Part shown: positions 60,329-64,000 of the stretch, piece after piece
Layout: each line of letters starts with the position of its first letter
How positions within the stretch are numbered: position 1 is the stretch's first letter
The notes under the pieces: model-generated
Seen by the model: the letters and a program-made list of their open reading frames with translations, nothing else
What the model was told of the DNA's origin: nothing
Database searches by the model: none
NCBI RefSeq assembly: GCF_000217715.1
Contig: NC_015666.1
Location: 1,376,270-1,440,269, forward strand
From: Halopiger xanaduensis SH-6
GTDB lineage: Archaea; Halobacteriota; Halobacteria; Halobacteriales; Natrialbaceae
Direction: 5' to 3'
DNA: 64,000 nt
Program-made: the position numbers and the translations under genes

Positions 60329-62538
60329 GCGAGGAAACGAACATCCGCCGCCTCGACGAGGACACCGTCGCCCGCATCGCCGCCGGCGAGGTCGTCGAGC
60401 GCCCCGCCAGCGCCGTGAAGGAACTCGTCGAGAACAGTCTCGACGCCGACGCCAACCGCGTCGACGTCACCGTCGAGGAGGGCGGCACCGAACTCATCCG
60501 GGTCGCCGACGACGGTCGCGGGATGAACGAGGCGGACCTACGCGCCGCCGTCCGCGAACACACGACCAGCAAGATCGAGGGGCTCGAGGACCTCGAGTCG
60601 GGCGTCCGAACCCTGGGCTTCCGCGGCGAGGCCTTGCACACGATCGGCTCGGTCTCGCGGCTGACCATCTGCTCGCGACCGCGCGGCGCGGACGGCGCGG
60701 GCACGGAACTGGTCTACGAGGGCGGCGACGTAACCTCGGTCGAGCCCGTGGGCTGCCCTGAGGGGACGACCGTCGAAGTCGAGGACCTGTTCTACAACAC
60801 TCCAGCCCGCCGGAAGTTCCTCAAGACGACGGCGACGGAGTTCGCCCACGTCAACCGCGTCGTCACCCGCTACGCGCTGGCGAACCCGGACGTGGCGGTT
60901 TCGCTGACCCACGACGACCGCGAGGTCTTCGCCACGACGGGGCAAGGCGACCTGCAGGCCGCGGTCCTCTCGGTCTACGGCCGCGAGGTCGCGTCCTCGA
61001 TGATCCGCGTCGAGGCCGACGAGGACGAACTGCCGCCGGGACCCGTCGACGCCGTTTCGGGGCTCGTCTCACATCCCGAAACCAACCGCTCGAGCCGCGA
61101 GTACCTCGCGACCTACGTCAACGGCCGCGCGGTCACGGCCGACGCGATCCGCGAGGGGATCATGGGCGCCTACGGTACCCAACTCGGGGGCGACCGCTAC
61201 CCGTTCGTCGTCCTCTTCCTCGAGGTGCCCGGCGACGCCGTCGACGTGAACGTCCACCCGCGAAAGCGGGAGGTACGGTTCGACGACGACGATGCCGTCC
61301 GCCGGCAGATCGACGCCGCGGTGGAGTCGGCGCTGCTCGAGCACGGGCTGCTCCGCTCGCGGGCGCCCCGCGGCCGGTCGGCGCCCGACGAGGCGCGGAT
61401 CGAACCGCGCCGCGGGAGCGACGAGCGATCGACTCCGGGCTCAGGATCGGACTCGAGCGCTTCGTCGGGGGCCGGAACCCAGCGATCGCTCGACGACGGC
61501 TCGATTGAAACGGACGCCTCCGGCACCGAAAGCGACGACTCGAGTCGCGACACCGCCGAATCGTCGTCAGACGACGGTTCGACCGCCTCCGCTGTCGCTT
61601 CCGCTGCGAGCGAATCGGAACCGACGGCGAACGCCAGTGCGGCGTCGTCGACGGGCCGAACCGAGACGGAGCGGACGGAGCGAGCCGCCACCGATTCGGA
61701 CTCGGCGTCGCCCTCGAGAACCGACCGCACGGACGGAACGGCACCGTCGACGGAATTCGTCTCGAGCTCGAGCGCGGGTTCGGCCGGCTCCGGTTCGCGG
61801 TCGAAACCTGACGACGGGTCGACGGCCGCCGACCGGACCGATTCGGACCGCACCGACCGCAAGTTCGACGGCCCGACCGAACAGCGGACGCTGGCCGGCG
61901 ACCCCGCAACCGGTGACGAGACCGACTTCGACTCGCTGCCGCCGCTGCGGGTGCTCGGCCAGTTCGACGACACCTACCTCGTCTGCGAGACTCCCGACGG
62001 GCTCGCGCTGGTCGACCAGCACGCCGCCGACGAGCGGGTCAACTACGAGCGCCTCCGGGACGCCTTCGCCGACGACCCCGCCGCGCAGGCGCTGGCCTCG
62101 CCTGTCGAACTCGAGCTCACTGCCGCCGAGGCCGAAGCCTTCGCGGGGTACGAGGACGCCCTCGAGCGGCTGGGCTTCTACGCCGACCGCGTCGACGACC
62201 GGACGATCGCCGTGACGACCGTCCCGGCGGTACTCGAGGAAACCTTGGAGCCCGAGAACCTGCGGGACGTCCTCACCTCCTTCATCGAGGGCGACCGCGA
62301 GGCGGGCGCGGAAACGGTCGACGCCCTGGCCGACGAGTTCCTCGGCGATCTGGCCTGCTACCCGTCGCTGACGGGGAACACGTCGCTGACGGAGGGGTCG
62401 GTCGTCGACCTCCTCTCGAGGTTAGACGACTGCGAGAATCCCTACTCCTGTCCGCACGGGCGGCCGGTGATCGTCCGGATCGACGAGGACGAGATCGAGG
62501 ATCGATTCGAGCGGGATTACCCCGGCCACCAGGGCTGA
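60325..62538 (+). CDS. mutL: DNA mismatch repair protein MutL (endonuclease type)
   Basis: A 737-residue MutL. The GHKL ATPase spans about 1-330: VKELVENSLDADANRVDV, DDGRGMN, and TLGFRGEALHTIGSVS. A long disordered linker (about 345-540) is rich in Ser, Asp, Glu and Thr. The C-terminal domain starts near 545 (RVLGQFDDTYLVCETPDGL) and has DQHAADERVNYE, which fits the endonuclease motif DQHA(x)2E(x)4E, and CPHGRPVIV near the end. Haloarchaea lack MutH, so nicking by MutL is expected. The start overlaps the aldolase stop (ATGA). Confidence 0.96.
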   Translation: MSEETNIRRLDEDTVARIAAGEVVERPASAVKELVENSLDADANRVDVTVEEGGTELIRVADDGRGMNEADLRAAVREHTTSKIEGLEDLESGVRTLGFRGEALHTIGSVSRLTICSRPRGADGAGTELVYEGGDVTSVEPVGCPEGTTVEVEDLFYNTPARRKFLKTTATEFAHVNRVVTRYALANPDVAVSLTHDDREVFATTGQGDLQAAVLSVYGREVASSMIRVEADEDELPPGPVDAVSGLVSHPETNRSSREYLATYVNGRAVTADAIREGIMGAYGTQLGGDRYPFVVLFLEVPGDAVDVNVHPRKREVRFDDDDAVRRQIDAAVESALLEHGLLRSRAPRGRSAPDEARIEPRRGSDERSTPGSGSDSSASSGAGTQRSLDDGSIETDASGTESDDSSRDTAESSSDDGSTASAVASAASESEPTANASAASSTGRTETERTERAATDSDSASPSRTDRTDGTAPSTEFVSSSSAGSAGSGSRSKPDDGSTAADRTDSDRTDRKFDGPTEQRTLAGDPATGDETDFDSLPPLRVLGQFDDTYLVCETPDGLALVDQHAADERVNYERLRDAFADDPAAQALASPVELELTAAEAEAFAGYEDALERLGFYADRVDDRTIAVTTVPAVLEETLEPENLRDVLTSFIEGDREAGAETVDALADEFLGDLACYPSLTGNTSLTEGSVVDLLSRLDDCENPYSCPHGRPVIVRIDEDEIEDRFERDYPGHQG

Positions 62539-62550
62539 GTTCGCGGTCGG

Positions 62551-63207
62551 TTACTCGTCGTTATCGTTCTCGTCCTTGCTTTCGCCGTCGCCCTCGAGAT
62601 CGATCGTCTCGACCAACTCCGCGATCGTGTCGCGGTCCCGTTCCGGATCGACGGCGTCGTCCGGAACGCCCGCGACGCCGTCCTCGAGCGGGAGGATGCC
62701 GCCGGCGACGCCGAAACTCGAGTCGGTCGGCCAGACGGCGACGTTGGCTTCGGCCGAGATGCGGTCGGTGTCGGATCGACCGTCATCGGCATCGTCGTCC
62801 GATTCGGTCTCGGACTCGAGCGGGTAGCTGACGTCGAGGACGTACCATTTCCCTTCTTCCCCGTTCGGCGCCTCAAACTCGAGGGTGTCACGAGTCGCTT
62901 CGACGACCAGCCCCTCGTCTTCGACGGTATCGACGAACTGGTTCTTCGCTTTGGGTGCGGCCTTCTCGAACACTGACGACGGCGAGACGCCGATCGTCGA
63001 CAGCGACGGCGAGACCGACAGGTCGACGACGAACAGCGAGCGGAGGGGAATCTTGCTCGCGGCCAGGTCGGCGAGGTCGGTCGCCTCGAGGGGTTCGTAC
63101 AGCGTCGTTTCGGCGGTGATCGACGCGACCATCACGCTCGACTCGCCGGTTGTGGTTCCGGCGGGTCGCCACGAGTCGGCCAGCGATTCCGGCAGGTCAG
63201 CGGTCAT
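62551..63207 (-). CDS. Conserved haloarchaeal protein of unknown function
   Basis: A 218-residue acidic protein with beta-rich N-terminal 150 residues (SSVMVASITAETTLYEPLEA, SLFVVDLSVSPSLSTIG) and a disordered Asp/Ser/Glu tail (ESETESDDDADDGRSD). The conserved-looking WPTDSSFGVAGGILPLED occurs near residue 157. No catalytic motif or signal peptide is evident. It converges with mutL, with stops 12 bp apart. Unknown function. Confidence 0.65.
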   Translation of the reverse strand: MTADLPESLADSWRPAGTTTGESSVMVASITAETTLYEPLEATDLADLAASKIPLRSLFVVDLSVSPSLSTIGVSPSSVFEKAAPKAKNQFVDTVEDEGLVVEATRDTLEFEAPNGEEGKWYVLDVSYPLESETESDDDADDGRSDTDRISAEANVAVWPTDSSFGVAGGILPLEDGVAGVPDDAVDPERDRDTIAELVETIDLEGDGESKDENDNDE

Positions 63208-63285
63208 CGGCGTGGCGTACGCGGGCGGTCCTTTTCGGTGTGTTGCTCTCTGGCGCCGGTTGCGAACGGCGCCGGTGGACGGGCA

Positions 63286-64000
63286 TCAGTCCGCCCGCAG
63301 TCCGTCGAAGTAGATCGCTCGCCGTTCGTCGGCCGCGGGCGTCGTGACCAGCGAGACGCCGACGGTGAGGGCGAGTCCGAGCACCATGCCGACGAGGCCG
63401 GCCGTCCAGCCCATGTACGTGCCGCGGAACACCGCCGTGACGACGGGAATCAGTACGGGGGCGACCTCGCCGACCAGCGGCACGGCCGCGACGAACTCGA
63501 GCGCGCCGACGATCGCCCCGACGAACAGGTTGCCGAGGTAGAACGCCTGGCTGCCGAGGATGCCGACCGTGATTCCGGTTCGAGTCGTCCCGCGCCAGTA
63601 GAGCGCGACGAGGACCGGCAGGGCGAGCTGCGCGAAGCCGCTGAAGGCCGCGTCGCCGATGTCGAACAGGGGTGCGGGACTGAGCAGGCTCGCGACGAAC
63701 GCGCCCGTCGCGAAGACGACGACCCCGACGCGGGCCAGTAGATCCTCGCGTCGCTCCGAAAGGGTGCGGTCGACGAACGGCCGGTAGAGGTCCCGGGTGA
63801 AGTACGACGACCCCGACAGCAGCATCGAGTCCGAGGAGGACATCATCGCGGCCATCGCGCCGGCGATGACGAGCGCGGCGAACCAGACCGGCGTGTACTC
63901 GGCCAGCACGGCGGGCAGAACGTTGCCGCCCTCCGGAACCGCGACGCCGAGGCCGCGGGCCCACGCGCCGAGCATGAACGAGGGAACGAACAGCAGGACG
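63286..64000 (-). CDS. Sodium:solute symporter family transporter (partial, N-terminus beyond window)
   Basis: The visible 238 C-terminal residues belong to an SSS-family sodium-coupled symporter. AMAAMMSSSDSMLLSGSS is the sodium-binding helix 8 motif with the Ser residues, and RDLYRPFVDRTLSERREDL is the usual cytoplasmic loop. At least six membrane helices are visible. The frame is open to the window edge, so the start lies to the right. Substrate (proline, pantothenate, acetate or another) cannot be read from this part. The C-terminus is short and ends IYFDGLRAD. Confidence 0.88.
   Translation of the reverse strand, partial: VLLFVPSFMLGAWARGLGVAVPEGGNVLPAVLAEYTPVWFAALVIAGAMAAMMSSSDSMLLSGSSYFTRDLYRPFVDRTLSERREDLLARVGVVVFATGAFVASLLSPAPLFDIGDAAFSGFAQLALPVLVALYWRGTTRTGITVGILGSQAFYLGNLFVGAIVGALEFVAAVPLVGEVAPVLIPVVTAVFRGTYMGWTAGLVGMVLGLALTVGVSLVTTPAADERRAIYFDGLRAD

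Overview
This is a gene-dense, GC-rich stretch of haloarchaeal chromosome. The proteins are strongly acidic. Archaeal and halophile markers are present: S24e and S27ae, a Kae1-Bud32 fusion, a PGF-CTERM surface protein, a Tat lipoprotein, HalOD1, and a haloarchaeal RNase HI. Many genes have a TATA-like box 22-33 nt before the start codon, i.e. leaderless mRNAs. The flavour is that of Natrialbaceae-type genera (Natrinema, Haloterrigena and relatives), but genus is inference. I see no rRNA, tRNA, CRISPR array or insertion sequence. The window reads as core chromosome with about 57 protein genes, the last one cut by the right edge.

Layout. 0-5.5 kb: GMC oxidoreductase behind an iron-box-like palindrome, an SRAP DNA-damage protein, a PUA protein, and a two-gene ABC exporter. 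5.5-12.3 kb: RNB ribonuclease, two tandem GNAT paralogues, a lipoamide-dehydrogenase-like flavoprotein, a PGF-CTERM surface protein and KDG kinase. 12.4-19 kb: rtcA, divergent from a CARF-like/winged-helix regulator, then valS, a HalOD1 protein and RNase HI. 19-29.2 kb: PAS histidine kinase, DUF1405, an acetoacetate-decarboxylase-like protein, pdxS, a rubrerythrin-like mini-protein with gdhB, thrB, an MFS carrier and DUF6149. 29.5-35.9 kb: a FAD oxidoreductase with an orphan NrfD membrane subunit, small proteins, orphan cheD, and a class V aminotransferase. 36-49.5 kb: uvrA, methyltransferase, BNR-repeat protein, rps24e-rps27ae-kae1/bud32, Gfo/Idh/MocA dehydrogenase, HAM1 pyrophosphatase, PIN-like protein, and an orphan solute-binding lipoprotein. 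49.6-64 kb: mutS, a globin-coupled transducer, tRNA-binding protein, an F420-type oxidoreductase overlapping thiD-thiN, an AIR-synthase-like protein, a MOT1-like transporter, a DHDPS-family aldolase overlapping mutL, and a sodium:solute symporter.

Most notable points. (1) rtcA is divergent from a CARF-like/wHTH regulator, and a CAATCC-N6-ATG motif sits symmetrically in front of both genes. This could be an archaeal counterpart of the bacterial RtcR-rtc RNA-repair circuit. (2) At least six genes (GMC oxidoreductase, kdgK, valS, rnhA, uvrA, the AIR-synthase-like gene) are preceded by a 14-28 codon ORF. Most begin near a plausible transcription start, and each ends in a TGA overlapping the main start as ATGA or GTGA. 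This suggests leaderless mini-ORFs that feed ribosomes to the main gene. (3) Palindromic operator candidates lie at 1733-1752, 24188-24225, 39116-39132 and 46726-46742. (4) DNA repair is well represented (uvrA, mutS, an endonuclease-type mutL, SRAP, HAM1), although these genes are not one operon.
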